Source of the DNA: Planctomycetales bacterium
GTDB taxonomy: Bacteria > Planctomycetota > Planctomycetia > Pirellulales > UBA7805
Assembly (NCBI GenBank): GCA_011772275.1
Contig: WVZU01000353.1
Span: forward strand, 1 to 11,013
Direction: 5' to 3'
Length of the DNA: 11,013 nucleotides
Positions 1 through 7,260 of this stretch are shown here, one piece after another. The position numbers and the translations under genes are program-made. How positions within the stretch are numbered: the stretch's first letter is position 1; the number at the start of each line of letters is the position of its first letter. The notes below the pieces were generated by a model that saw only the letters and a program-made list of their open reading frames with translations, ran no database searches and had not been told where the DNA came from.

Positions 1-92
1 AGTTTCTGCCGCAGAGCCCTGCCCCATTTTGCCAAGCGTATGTCGTCAAGTAGCGCGTCTGCTTTTTTTTCTCTGCTTTTCTGCTTTTTGTT
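1..92. other. Left edge: no gene seen, purine/pyrimidine-biased tract
   Basis: No coding region is supported here. The stretch lies just 3' of the stop codon of the large minus-strand gene. Bases 59 to 89 are almost pure pyrimidine on the plus strand and contain three copies of CTGCTTTT (starting at 59, 73 and 81), so the minus-strand transcript would leave the stop codon into an A-rich, GCAG-punctuated tail. No convincing stem precedes a U-run in the minus-strand direction, so I do not call an intrinsic terminator. Confidence 0.4.
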
Positions 93-3000
93 CTACTTCC
101 AGAACTGCAGCCGGCGTTTCCACCAGGGTTCAGGGGCCGGCGGCAGGGCCTCTGGGCGCGGGGGTACTATCGCCTGGCGAACCAGGGGGCGTTCTTCGGC
201 CAGCGGCTCGTCAGCCAGCGGAATGTGACGTTCCAGAAAATCGGGCCAGTAGCCTTCCAGCAACCGCAGGCAGTCGGCCAGCTGACCGCTTTCCAGCGTA
301 AAGTGGGCACGGGTCAGCAGCCGTGAGAGTTCGGTTCGTTCGTTTTCGCTGAACCGCAGGTCGGAGACCGTAATCTCGTCGATCCAGACGGTGCCCGCCC
401 CCTGCATGTCGAAGCGGACGTGCAGGTTGGTTATGTCGCTAAATGGCAGATCGTCCGTAGAGAACTCGAACAGTTTCCACGTCCCGTTCGGCCGCGCGAC
501 ACCGTGTCGATAGTATTCTTGCTGGCCATGTGTACCTCCCACGGCCAGCCGCAGGGGGCCTTGGAAGTCAGGGCTGGCCTTCAACCATACGGTGAATGCC
601 AGGCGGCCCGTACGGGGGGCGGCAAAGGAATTGCTGATCAACGAGGCGGTCGGGCCCTGGCCGCGAAACTGCAAGCAGGCTTGACCAACATGCTGCTCCT
701 GCAGGTCCGTGGTCACCGCCGCCTGGGGGTCCCCAATCAGCTTCCAGCCGGGGACGTTTCCTGCAACCGCCGGCGCTTCAAACCCGGCATTTTCCAAGCC
801 CTCCATCGGCCGCTTTTCGTCCAGCGAGGCGGCCCTGGCCACCAGACGTTGCAGCCGCCTGCGTAACTGCGCCTGGAACTGATCGGGCACGGTCACCTGC
901 ACGTCCGCCACCTGGACCTGTGCCGCAGGGAACCTCACGGCCAGAAAATCGTAACTTTCCAGCGTTACCGACCAGTTTCCGTCCGCCGGCTGTTCCACCT
1001 GTCGCAGGCCGCTCAGCTCTTCCACCGCAACGGCCCCCGGGGTAACGATCCGCATCGTGCACTGGCAAGGCCAGGGGGCATCGTTGACCAAGTAAAGGTA
1101 GGTGTGCTGCTGGCGAGACAACTGCCGCAGTTTTAACGGCTGGTATTTGCCCGGCACGGGCTGGAATTTTTGAGCGGGCAGTCGGCGATAGGCGATCACG
1201 ATGTCGCGCAACTGTTCTTCCTGGCCCAAGGGCAGGAGCTGGCCTCCGTAAAGAATGTGAGCGGTATCCAGATCGGCCAGTGCGCGGACCACGCGCCGGC
1301 GGCTGGAGCGGCCGGCGGCTGTCAAATGGGGTGACAAAACGATGTGCGTGCGGTCCGGCCCGAAGGGACTCTGCTGGTCGAACGATTTCAAGCGGAGGGA
1401 GGTGGCGCCGATCGACTGCAGGACCCCGACGTGGCCGCCGGCCGCCGCCTGGCCCAACAGTTCCTCCGAGGAAGGCAGTTGCTGCACCACCGCTCGACGC
1501 TCCAGCGGGAAATCGGGCGTGACCGAGGCGGGCTGGAAAAGGATGATGCTGGGCGAGGCCGCCTGGCCGGTCGCGTAGAGTTGCGGATTGATGCCAATGC
1601 CCCATAGTCCTTCGAGCGGCTTGGCGCGTGGCGGCAGGGCCGGGCGGAGCATGCGTTGAATCTCCGGACTGTCCAACATCGGGGACAGCGAGAGATACAA
1701 TTTGCCCTCCAGGCCTGCCCGCTGTAGTTCATCGGTCAGCAGGCCATGAAACTGGCGGAGACGGTAAGCCCGCCAGTCGAGCCACTTTTTCAGGAGGGGG
1801 CTTTCCATCAGCAGGCGATGATCACCCGGCGGAAGTGCCACACCCGCTTCCTGAGCGAACTGTTGCCGCGTGCGCGGGTCCGCCGGCCACAGCGGCCCAG
1901 GAAAGAAGGCAAAAGAGTGTTCCGATGTGCCGATCGCCAGTCCGTCAAACGACGGGTGATGACGGTAACGGTCCACCAGTTCCCGGACGACGGCAACCAT
2001 GGCCTGCTGGACCAGTGGGTGGAGGGGATTGTAAGAGGCCGACACGCCGTCGGGTCCGACCGCTGCCACACCGGCGCTGTCCGGGCCTCCCTGCCGCAAC
2101 ACGGCTTCCAGCTGGGGCAGTGGCGTAGAGAACTGGAGGGCGGGGATCAAGCGCAGTCCTTGGCGATCACAGAGACGAAACAGGAGTTCCAGGACATCTT
2201 TGCGTTGCGGGTCCTGCCCGCTGGCAAAAAATATTCCTGTGTCGTAGCGCGGCGTCGGTTCCAGCAGCCGGGTGGGGTAGATTGCACTACCGTCCGCAGC
2301 GACCGCCAGGACCAACGAATTGTAGCCGGCATATTTCAGGTATTGCACCAGACGCGTGGCGGCGTCGTAGAAGGTCAGCCAGTCGTCCATGCTGCGCTGG
2401 CTCCACGGATCGAAGGCCTCCTGTGCGGAAAAGTTTTCCGGAAACAAGGGGCGCTGCATGAACGCGGCCAGGGTCCGGCCTTCGTCCAATATGCCGGCCG
2501 GCATGGCGCTGGGCAGCCCGGTGGTCGGCGAGCCGGCCAGGTTGAGCCCGGCCACGGCGACTGCCTTGGGGCCCAGGACGCGGATCTTGCCATGCACGGC
2601 GTTCGCGTCGTCGCGCTGGTTGGTGATCAGCACCACCGGCTGGCGGGTCTTGGGCCAGAAGACGATCCGCTGTCGGCCCAGCGCCGGCTCGAAATCGGCC
2701 GCCTCGGGCGGCACATAGATTCCCGAGTCCAACCCTACCGGCAAGACACTTCCCGCCGCATTGGGCTCCAGAATGCTGATCCCCATCGCCTGCGGAACAT
2801 GCGTCGGATATGCCACGTCCAGAATGTGCGGTTGGCCTGGATGGCTGATGTTCAACGGATAGGCCGTCCAGCTGGCCTCCGACTGGCTGGACCCAGGTCC
2901 GATCCGGACCATCGTTCCCAGCTGGGGATGTTCCCAGTTGGTAACGTCACCGTGTTGCAGCGGGCCGCCGGACAGGCCGGGCAGCCTGGGAATGCGGGCC

Positions 3001-3971
3001 ACTTTTTTCCACCACGGTTCGGCCGGATTGATCTCGTCGATCACCTTGGAAGGCGGTTGCCGCGGTTCGTCCTCCGCTGGATCCGGCAGGTTGGGACGAA
3101 CGACCACGAACTGCACCTTGCGTCGCGCGGCGACCTGTTGGCGATTGCGGAAGGGGTTGCCGGGGTGGAACTGCCGGCGGGCGTTGGGCAAAAAGGCCTC
3201 GATTTCGAGATCGTAGACGCCTTCTTTTTGCGGAGCGGGAATTTCCAGGCTGAGGGGCGTGGCGATGCCCCCGACGACGTCCGCCTGCTGCTGACCGTCC
3301 CAGAGAGAATCGCCGCCGCGGGCCGGAACCAGCTGGGTCTGGATGCGCAACACGCCCTCCGCAAGATCGCCAACCAGGTGCGGCGACAGTTCCAGCTGCA
3401 ATTTTTCCTCCGGCGCCAGGACCAGGGAAGGGTTGCCGACGCGGACACGCAACTTGTCACCCGGCGCCCGTCGGACCAGCAACCGATTCTGCTGCTTGTC
3501 CAGATTCGCACTAAACAATTCGTCCCGCAATTGCAGGAGGGGAATTTCAAAAGTTTGCGGCCGATCTTGCGAGGGCCCGGTGAGCAAGGAGACGGTCAAG
3601 TGGCCGTCCAGATTGGATTGAACGGCTATGTCAACGCCGTCATAGCGGTGCGGGCTGCGCTGGAGGATTTCCAGCTGGCCGTTGTCGATCCACATCGAAC
3701 CCGGTTCGTCCGGCTCGATGCCCAGCGCCTGATGTTCAGTGATTTCCCCCGGTTCCACCCGGATCGTGCCCCGCCAGATTTGTTCCTCGCCACCACCCCA
3801 GGCCACGCGGAGGCGCAATGTCTGCGCATCGGCGCAGCACGCCAGACAGTTCAGCAACAGCCAAACCGACACGAACAGCGAGCGCTGTGCGGAGCCGCGC
3901 AGAGATCGCCGGCTTGTCGCAAAGGCCGTTGGCCGTGGACTTTTTGTTGCAAGCGCAGGATCGGCGCGCAC
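93..3971 (-). CDS. Large secreted family-10 glycosylhydrolase-like protein with C-terminal carbohydrate-binding-like domain
   Basis: A 1292-residue exported protein. Residues 1 to about 50 form a long signal peptide: Arg-rich start, a hydrophobic run around 32 to 45, and an A-D-A cleavage site before Q50. The first half (about 50 to 480) is beta-rich and unassigned. About residues 490 to 880 look like the TIM barrel of the GHL10 (DUF187-type) glycosidase-like family: LKYAGYNSLVL, a strand ending in RLIPALQF, the helix-rich HPLVQQAMVAVVRELVDRY, then the strand GLAIGTSEH near 683. About 1055 to 1200 (ENAGFE to WIDEITVSDL) resembles a jelly-roll carbohydrate-binding domain, followed by a helical tail. 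The motif EPWWK occurs near residue 320 and again at the extreme C terminus. The start is GTG, with GGGAGG about 10 bases upstream. A role in extracytoplasmic polysaccharide binding or cleavage is inferred. I cannot identify catalytic acids with confidence, so activity is unproven. Confidence 0.85.
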   Translation of the reverse strand: MRADPALATKSPRPTAFATSRRSLRGSAQRSLFVSVWLLLNCLACCADAQTLRLRVAWGGGEEQIWRGTIRVEPGEITEHQALGIEPDEPGSMWIDNGQLEILQRSPHRYDGVDIAVQSNLDGHLTVSLLTGPSQDRPQTFEIPLLQLRDELFSANLDKQQNRLLVRRAPGDKLRVRVGNPSLVLAPEEKLQLELSPHLVGDLAEGVLRIQTQLVPARGGDSLWDGQQQADVVGGIATPLSLEIPAPQKEGVYDLEIEAFLPNARRQFHPGNPFRNRQQVAARRKVQFVVVRPNLPDPAEDEPRQPPSKVIDEINPAEPWWKKVARIPRLPGLSGGPLQHGDVTNWEHPQLGTMVRIGPGSSQSEASWTAYPLNISHPGQPHILDVAYPTHVPQAMGISILEPNAAGSVLPVGLDSGIYVPPEAADFEPALGRQRIVFWPKTRQPVVLITNQRDDANAVHGKIRVLGPKAVAVAGLNLAGSPTTGLPSAMPAGILDEGRTLAAFMQRPLFPENFSAQEAFDPWSQRSMDDWLTFYDAATRLVQYLKYAGYNSLVLAVAADGSAIYPTRLLEPTPRYDTGIFFASGQDPQRKDVLELLFRLCDRQGLRLIPALQFSTPLPQLEAVLRQGGPDSAGVAAVGPDGVSASYNPLHPLVQQAMVAVVRELVDRYRHHPSFDGLAIGTSEHSFAFFPGPLWPADPRTRQQFAQEAGVALPPGDHRLLMESPLLKKWLDWRAYRLRQFHGLLTDELQRAGLEGKLYLSLSPMLDSPEIQRMLRPALPPRAKPLEGLWGIGINPQLYATGQAASPSIILFQPASVTPDFPLERRAVVQQLPSSEELLGQAAAGGHVGVLQSIGATSLRLKSFDQQSPFGPDRTHIVLSPHLTAAGRSSRRRVVRALADLDTAHILYGGQLLPLGQEEQLRDIVIAYRRLPAQKFQPVPGKYQPLKLRQLSRQQHTYLYLVNDAPWPCQCTMRIVTPGAVAVEELSGLRQVEQPADGNWSVTLESYDFLAVRFPAAQVQVADVQVTVPDQFQAQLRRRLQRLVARAASLDEKRPMEGLENAGFEAPAVAGNVPGWKLIGDPQAAVTTDLQEQHVGQACLQFRGQGPTASLISNSFAAPRTGRLAFTVWLKASPDFQGPLRLAVGGTHGQQEYYRHGVARPNGTWKLFEFSTDDLPFSDITNLHVRFDMQGAGTVWIDEITVSDLRFSENERTELSRLLTRAHFTLESGQLADCLRLLEGYWPDFLERHIPLADEPLAEERPLVRQAIVPPRPEALPPAPEPWWKRRLQFWK

Positions 3972-3990
3972 GGCGGACGGACCTCCCTGT

Positions 3991-4005
3991 CCGTTTCCAA
4001 AACGG
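3991..4005 (-). repeat. Perfect palindrome in the presumed leader of the large secreted gene
   Basis: Six-base arms CCGTTT and AAACGG are separated by three bases. The element lies between the possible TATAAT box and the GGGAGG ribosome-binding site. It could be an operator half-site pair or a small leader hairpin. Only the symmetry is seen; no regulator is known. Confidence 0.4.
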
Positions 4006-4043
4006 GATCTTTACATGGACAATAGGTTCAAAAAAGGGGTGCG

Positions 4044-4049
4044 ATTATA
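4044..4049 (-). promoter_or_regulatory. Possible -10 box (TATAAT) for the large secreted gene
   Basis: The minus strand reads TATAAT exactly, about 73 bases upstream of the GTG start at 3971, in an otherwise GC-rich gap. It would give a leader of roughly 65 bases. No good -35 hexamer is seen: the hexamer at 17-base spacing reads TGGGTC. The promoter call therefore rests on the -10 match and its position after a gap. Confidence 0.35.
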
Positions 4050-4143
4050 GGAAGGGCGACTTGTCGGACCCAGCCCGGATTGGCGGCGCAAGCGTTCACG
4101 GCAAGACTTGCCCGACGCGCGCAGTGCTGGCATTTCCAGCAGC

Positions 4144-4184
4144 GTCCGGCCAGGCGGCCTTCAATAGACGGCAGACGGCCGGAC
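4144..4184. repeat. Intergenic inverted repeat (possible transcript end of the DUF6807 gene)
   Basis: GTCCGGCC at 4144-4151 pairs perfectly with GGCCGGAC at 4177-4184, and a further GCC/GGC pairing is possible inside the loop. It lies about 145 bases past the stop codon of the DUF6807 gene. There is no following U-run on the minus strand, so it is at best a Rho-assisted end or a processing hairpin. Confidence 0.35.
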
Positions 4185-4328
4185 CGCCATCAGGCCAGAA
4201 ATTTCCCCCCTGCCGCGGCAGCCAAAACGCGCCGCGACTTTGGCAAGTCCTTTATCGCCGCAGACCTTGGCACGTTTTTGCAACGGAACAACCAGCGTTG
4301 ACACACGGCGAGCCGCCGGCGGGTACGT

Positions 4329-5351
4329 TCAGCGGCCGGCAGGCGACGTCCCTGCGGACGGTGGCTGGGACCTGGCATAGGACGCAAAGGCCCGGGCGAC
4401 CTGGCCTTCCTGATGATCTCCGCGGTGCAGCCACACCCGGTAATGCAGCGTAACCGACTCGCCGCGCGGCAGGTGGTAGTCGCCCTGTTTCTTGCCGGCC
4501 GTAAAGTCTCGCTGGCCGAATGGGTTGGCGGCAAACAGGCCGTAGGTGCGGACGTGCCAGTAGGTTGGAAACCGAAAGCTACGGGGATGATTGAAAATGG
4601 CGATACCCACCCGCTGGCCGTCGACCGGACCGTGGTAATCGACCCAGGCGGCCGGTTTACCCCAAGCCTGCTTGTCCCGGTGGCCTTCACTGTTGACGAT
4701 TTGCCCGCCCAGCTGGGCGTCGACTTTCATGGTGCCGGCCACGCGGAGACCAAAACTACCCTCCTTCGTATCGCCCAGATGCACGGGTTGGTCAACGGCG
4801 GTGAGGGTGATGGTAAAGTCGATCGAGCGATGATCCTTGCCCGCCTCGAACCGCAGGGCCCGTCGGTCTTGCAGGTGCCGCTTTCCCTGCGGATCGAGCC
4901 AGTCATTTTCGGTGACGATCGTATCACCCTGGATCTTGATAAACCTCTTGTGCTTGACCGTCGGACTCCCCTGGCGCTCGTGCCAGAATGAAAGTCCGTC
5001 TACGTCCCCGTGGGTGAACCACAGCGAGCGATGATGAGGGTGGTCTTTTTGCTCGGAAGGCCCCGCAGCCATCGGGTAGGCCCGCGTCATGGGTTTGCCG
5101 GTGGGGCCGATCAGTGGCCAAAGAATCGGTTTGTTGCCGCTGCGGATGTGGTATTTTGTAAACAGCTGTCCGTCGACCTTTACCGTCGCACCCTCGGCGC
5201 TCTTTTCGATCGTGATTTCCCCTGCCGCCAGGTGCGAAGTGGCCAGGCTGCCTATCAGGCAGAGGAGGCGGTCGATCCGCAGGAGGCCTGTTTTGGTTCT
5301 GGCATGCTGGTGCCGTGCCAATGAGCGCGATTTTTCGCGGAGGGCCCACAT
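4329..5351 (-). CDS. Secreted DUF6807 (PmoA-like) family protein
   Basis: A 340-residue protein of the family first deposited as 'methane oxygenase PmoA' and now DUF6807. The old name is misleading: these proteins are soluble or exported and common in planctomycetes and Bacteroidetes, often near sugar-related genes. The family signature DHPHHRSLW is at residues 103-111, followed by FTHGDVDGLSFWHE, with the late motif YHGPVDG and an NHP near the family's usual place. Residues 1-44 look like a signal peptide: basic start, LLCLIGSLA hydrophobic core, cleavage near HLAAG. The frame is open upstream to 5609, but that extension overlaps the HIT gene and is not family-like. I chose the ATG at 5351 because GGAAAG sits 7 bases upstream. 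The function of the family is not settled; a part in uptake or breakdown of sugar derivatives is inference. Confidence 0.85.
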   Translation of the reverse strand: MWALREKSRSLARHQHARTKTGLLRIDRLLCLIGSLATSHLAAGEITIEKSAEGATVKVDGQLFTKYHIRSGNKPILWPLIGPTGKPMTRAYPMAAGPSEQKDHPHHRSLWFTHGDVDGLSFWHERQGSPTVKHKRFIKIQGDTIVTENDWLDPQGKRHLQDRRALRFEAGKDHRSIDFTITLTAVDQPVHLGDTKEGSFGLRVAGTMKVDAQLGGQIVNSEGHRDKQAWGKPAAWVDYHGPVDGQRVGIAIFNHPRSFRFPTYWHVRTYGLFAANPFGQRDFTAGKKQGDYHLPRGESVTLHYRVWLHRGDHQEGQVARAFASYARSQPPSAGTSPAGR

Positions 5352-5488
5352 GGTCGCTTTCCAGGTTGGGGGGATGGAGGGGAAAAGGCGGCGGCCGTTT
5401 TGTTGCAGATGCGGCTGGTGGATTCTGTCTGTTTCGATTGCCAGATTGCGCGAGGGGTCAACTTGTTGCGGTAGCTGCTGGCCGTACC

Positions 5489-5504
5489 GCCGGCTGTTGC
5501 CGGC
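5489..5504 (-). repeat. Small perfect hairpin 3' of the HIT gene
   Basis: GCCGGC, a four-base loop, and GCCGGC again form a six-base-pair GC-only stem starting 34 bases past the HIT stop codon on the minus strand. No U-run follows, so a terminator is possible but not shown. The rest of the 187-base gap to the DUF6807 start holds nothing recognisable. Confidence 0.3.
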
Positions 5505-5538
5505 CCCTCGGTGCTCGGTTGCGGGGAGCGAGGACAAT

Positions 5539-5883
5539 TCAACCGGGGGGCCAGGTAAGTTGCCGTCCGCCCAGCAGGTGCAGGTGCAAATGGGGTATTT
5601 CCTGGCCACCTTGCGGCCCGCAATTCAGCACGACGCGATACCCTTCTTCCAGATTGCACTGTGCCGCCACATCCCGCGCCACTTTTACAAGGTGGCCCAA
5701 CAAGGGGACATCCTCTGCACGGGTTTCGCTCAGCGACCGGATTTCCTGCCGGGGAATGACCAGCACATGGGTGGGTGCCTGGGGGGAAACATCGCGAAAT
5801 GCCAGGCAAAGTTCGTCTTCGTACACCAAATCCGCGGGAATTTCGCCATCGATGATTTTCTTAAAGATCGTTTTGTCGCTCAT
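5539..5883 (-). CDS. hinT: HIT-family (histidine triad) nucleotide-binding hydrolase, HinT type
   Basis: A 114-residue cytoplasmic protein close in pattern to E. coli HinT, a purine nucleoside phosphoramidase that hydrolyses adenosine 5'-phosphoramidates. It begins in the standard way (TIFKKIIDGEIPAD), continues through LAFRDVSPQAPTHVLVIP, and ends with the HIT active site GGQEIPHLHLHLLGGRQ, in which H98, H100 and H102 form the triad. Its length matches the family. The frame is open further upstream to 6072, but that extension is a basic, non-family sequence. The ATG at 5883 has a strong GGGAGG about 7 bases upstream and puts the family start at residue 1. It ends 187 bases before the DUF6807 gene and starts 252 bases after the Trm112-like stop, so it may have its own promoter. 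The physiological substrate cannot be read from sequence. Confidence 0.95.
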   Translation of the reverse strand: MSDKTIFKKIIDGEIPADLVYEDELCLAFRDVSPQAPTHVLVIPRQEIRSLSETRAEDVPLLGHLVKVARDVAAQCNLEEGYRVVLNCGPQGGQEIPHLHLHLLGGRQLTWPPG

Positions 5884-6094
5884 GACCACCCTCCCACAAG
5901 CCCCGCTCGACCAACCCTTCTCGCCGTGCCGATCAATCCCCCGCCTCGCGCTTTTACGAGACTTTAAATTTTTCCTTTGCCGCCATGGCGCAGGTCGCCA
6001 AGACTTTCGGCGCTGGCAGGAATTGCCGAAACGCTTGGGCTTCTTCGCTGCCAGCACCTTGCGCGTTGACAAACCACGCGTCCCCCATTGGCTC

Positions 6095-6122
6095 TTTTTT
6101 TTGCCCTCCGGCCCTCCGGCCC
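6095..6122. repeat. Short tandem repeat and homopolymer between the Trm112-like and HIT genes
   Basis: The plus strand has a run of eight T at 6095-6102, then two perfect copies of GCCCTCCG (6103-6110 and 6111-6118) and a partial third. It sits 13 bases past the Trm112-like stop codon on the minus strand, where the homopolymer reads as A, so it is not a terminator in that direction. Possibly a slippage-prone site; no function seen. The remaining 5884-6094 holds no recognisable gene. Confidence 0.4.
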
Positions 6123-6135
6123 CTGCCCAACTCTT

Positions 6136-6408
6136 CTACTGCCCCACTTCCTCCTCAAAGCTTTCCAAGGGGATCGCCTCTTCGACCAGGAGGATCGGGA
6201 TCCCATCCACGATGGGATACAGTACGCGACCGTCTTCGCGGATGAGGCCAGCGTCCAATTTGTGTTCTACGGGCAGGTCCTGCGCATTGTGCAGCGTACC
6301 CGCTTCAATCGCCGCGTTCAGCTTGTCCACAACTTGTGGGTCGGCCATCTTCAGGGGCAGGTGGTTTTGCGGGCATACGAGGATATCCAACAGTTCTTTG
6401 TTCAACAT
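6136..6408 (-). CDS. Trm112-like (UPF0434/YcaR type) small protein
   Basis: A 90-residue protein recognised from its ends: MLNKELLDILVCP at the start and EDGRVLYPIVDGIPILL near the C terminus, the two conserved blocks of the bacterial Trm112-like family. In archaea and eukaryotes Trm112 is a zinc-binding activator of methyltransferases; the bacterial role is poorly defined. Here only one cysteine (C12) remains. The second position of the usual CPxC is N15, and the position expected for a later cysteine, before EDGR, carries no Cys. An insert of about 25 residues separates the two blocks, compared with the 60-residue YcaR. GGAG lies 7 bases before the ATG. It starts 120 bases after the membrane-protein gene, a gap in which I see nothing else. 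Confidence 0.85.
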   Translation of the reverse strand: MLNKELLDILVCPQNHLPLKMADPQVVDKLNAAIEAGTLHNAQDLPVEHKLDAGLIREDGRVLYPIVDGIPILLVEEAIPLESFEEEVGQ

Positions 6409-6528
6409 GATTGACTCCGTGGAAAGGCGCGAGGGATGTTCTCGTGCTGGGCTTCACCCGCGGCGAACTTCAGGGGCATCTGTTTTCCGCTCTTTCTCCG
6501 CTCTGCCCGCTGTTTGCACCGATTTTGC

Positions 6529-7260
6529 TCAGCGCGGCGCCACGTTTTCCTGGTAGTTCATGATACGCCAAAATCCGGTGGTCGTAACGGGGTTGTCGGT
6601 CCGCTGAGCGCGGATTCGCACATAGAGGGTGGTTTGCTGGTTGTCCGCCGAACGGGCGACGGCAAACAGATTGACGAATTGATCGACCCCATCTCGATGA
6701 ATGTGTTCTTGGCTGCGGTGATGTTGGATACGAGCGCGGGGGCCGAGGGCGGCCAGGGTTTTTACCAGTTTTTGTTGTTGGAAGCGTTGCAAACGGTTTT
6801 TCTCGGCTGGAGTCCCCCGCACGGCTGGCTGGTTATCGTCCGGTTCCGGTCTGGTTGGAGAGTCGGACATCGCAGCCAAGGCCTTGGCAGTCTGGCCGTT
6901 GGCCAGGAACTGGAGCCACTGCTGGCTGACGGCGATGGCCTGTTGGTTGAGACGATGCTGGCGGAGGTAGTGACGAGTGGGTGCCCAGCTGGCAAAGACG
7001 GTCGCGAGGACCAGCCCGGTGGTGGCCAGTCGGTATGCGGAGGAGGGTTGGGCAGCGTGTTGGAGTCGGATCAGGGCCAGGCTGGCCACCAGGAGACCCA
7101 GCGCGGCGGTAAACCAGAGGTAGGGGTGGAGCAGGGCGGTAGCCGAGCCGACCCCGGTCAGGAGGGCGGCGATTGCCCACCCGCTGACACGATGAGCGGG
7201 GATGTTGGGATCCGCGTGGTCGCTGAAGACCGGCGTGGGCGATTCCGCTTCACTGGTCAA
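6529..7260 (-). CDS. Small membrane protein, three predicted membrane segments; probable TTG start
   Basis: Not assigned to a named family with confidence. With the chosen start it has 243 residues: a short polar N terminus, hydrophobic segments at about 27-45, 47-66 and 78-94 in the spacing seen in DUF4190-like proteins, then a roughly 150-residue soluble tail. The tail begins with a helix (QQWLQFLANGQTAKALAAM) and ends in a beta-rich part closing with FWRIMNYQEN. The frame is open to 7350, but no in-frame ATG fits. The TTG at 7260 has GAGGG exactly 8 bases upstream and overlaps the cvpA stop codon by 11 bases, suggesting translational coupling. It is probably co-expressed with cvpA and the GspE-like gene. 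A function linked to the envelope is inferred from membrane segments and position only. Confidence 0.75.
   Translation of the reverse strand: MTSEAESPTPVFSDHADPNIPAHRVSGWAIAALLTGVGSATALLHPYLWFTAALGLLVASLALIRLQHAAQPSSAYRLATTGLVLATVFASWAPTRHYLRQHRLNQQAIAVSQQWLQFLANGQTAKALAAMSDSPTRPEPDDNQPAVRGTPAEKNRLQRFQQQKLVKTLAALGPRARIQHHRSQEHIHRDGVDQFVNLFAVARSADNQQTTLYVRIRAQRTDNPVTTTGFWRIMNYQENVAPR

Larger units (their letters stand above)
3972..4328. other. 357-base intergenic region upstream of the large secreted gene
   Basis: No gene is supported between the DUF6807 stop codon and the GTG start of the large gene. Reading in the minus direction, it holds an inverted repeat (4144-4184), a possible promoter with a perfect TATAAT, a short palindrome in the presumed leader, and a GGGAGG ribosome-binding site. 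The open frames here are short, run into neighbouring genes on the wrong strand, and look like nothing known. Confidence 0.6.

Noticed and set aside
3822..3850. A lipoprotein signal in the large secreted protein (LNCLACCAD)
   Set aside because: Neither cysteine is preceded by a proper lipobox; the A-D-A site fits ordinary signal peptidase cleavage better.
1746..4025. A 759-codon open frame on the plus strand, antisense to the large secreted gene
   Set aside because: It is unusually long, but lies wholly opposite a gene with a signal peptide and recognisable domains. Its translation has no domain-like pattern, and long antisense frames are expected in GC-rich coding DNA.
4329..5351. A true particulate methane monooxygenase subunit (PmoA)
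   Set aside because: The name is a legacy family label. The protein is a signal-peptide-bearing soluble type with the DHPHHRSLW motif and has no multi-span membrane core.
5352..5538. TTGACC near 5455 as a -35 box for the DUF6807 gene
   Set aside because: The hexamer at proper spacing (ATCGAA) is a poor -10, so no promoter is called.
5352..5609. N-terminal extension of the DUF6807 frame up to 5609
   Set aside because: It would overlap the HIT gene, lacks family similarity and hides the signal peptide; the ATG at 5351 has a ribosome-binding site.
5884..6072. N-terminal extension of the HIT frame up to 6072
   Set aside because: The added residues are highly basic and unlike the family; GGGAGG upstream of 5883 marks the real start.
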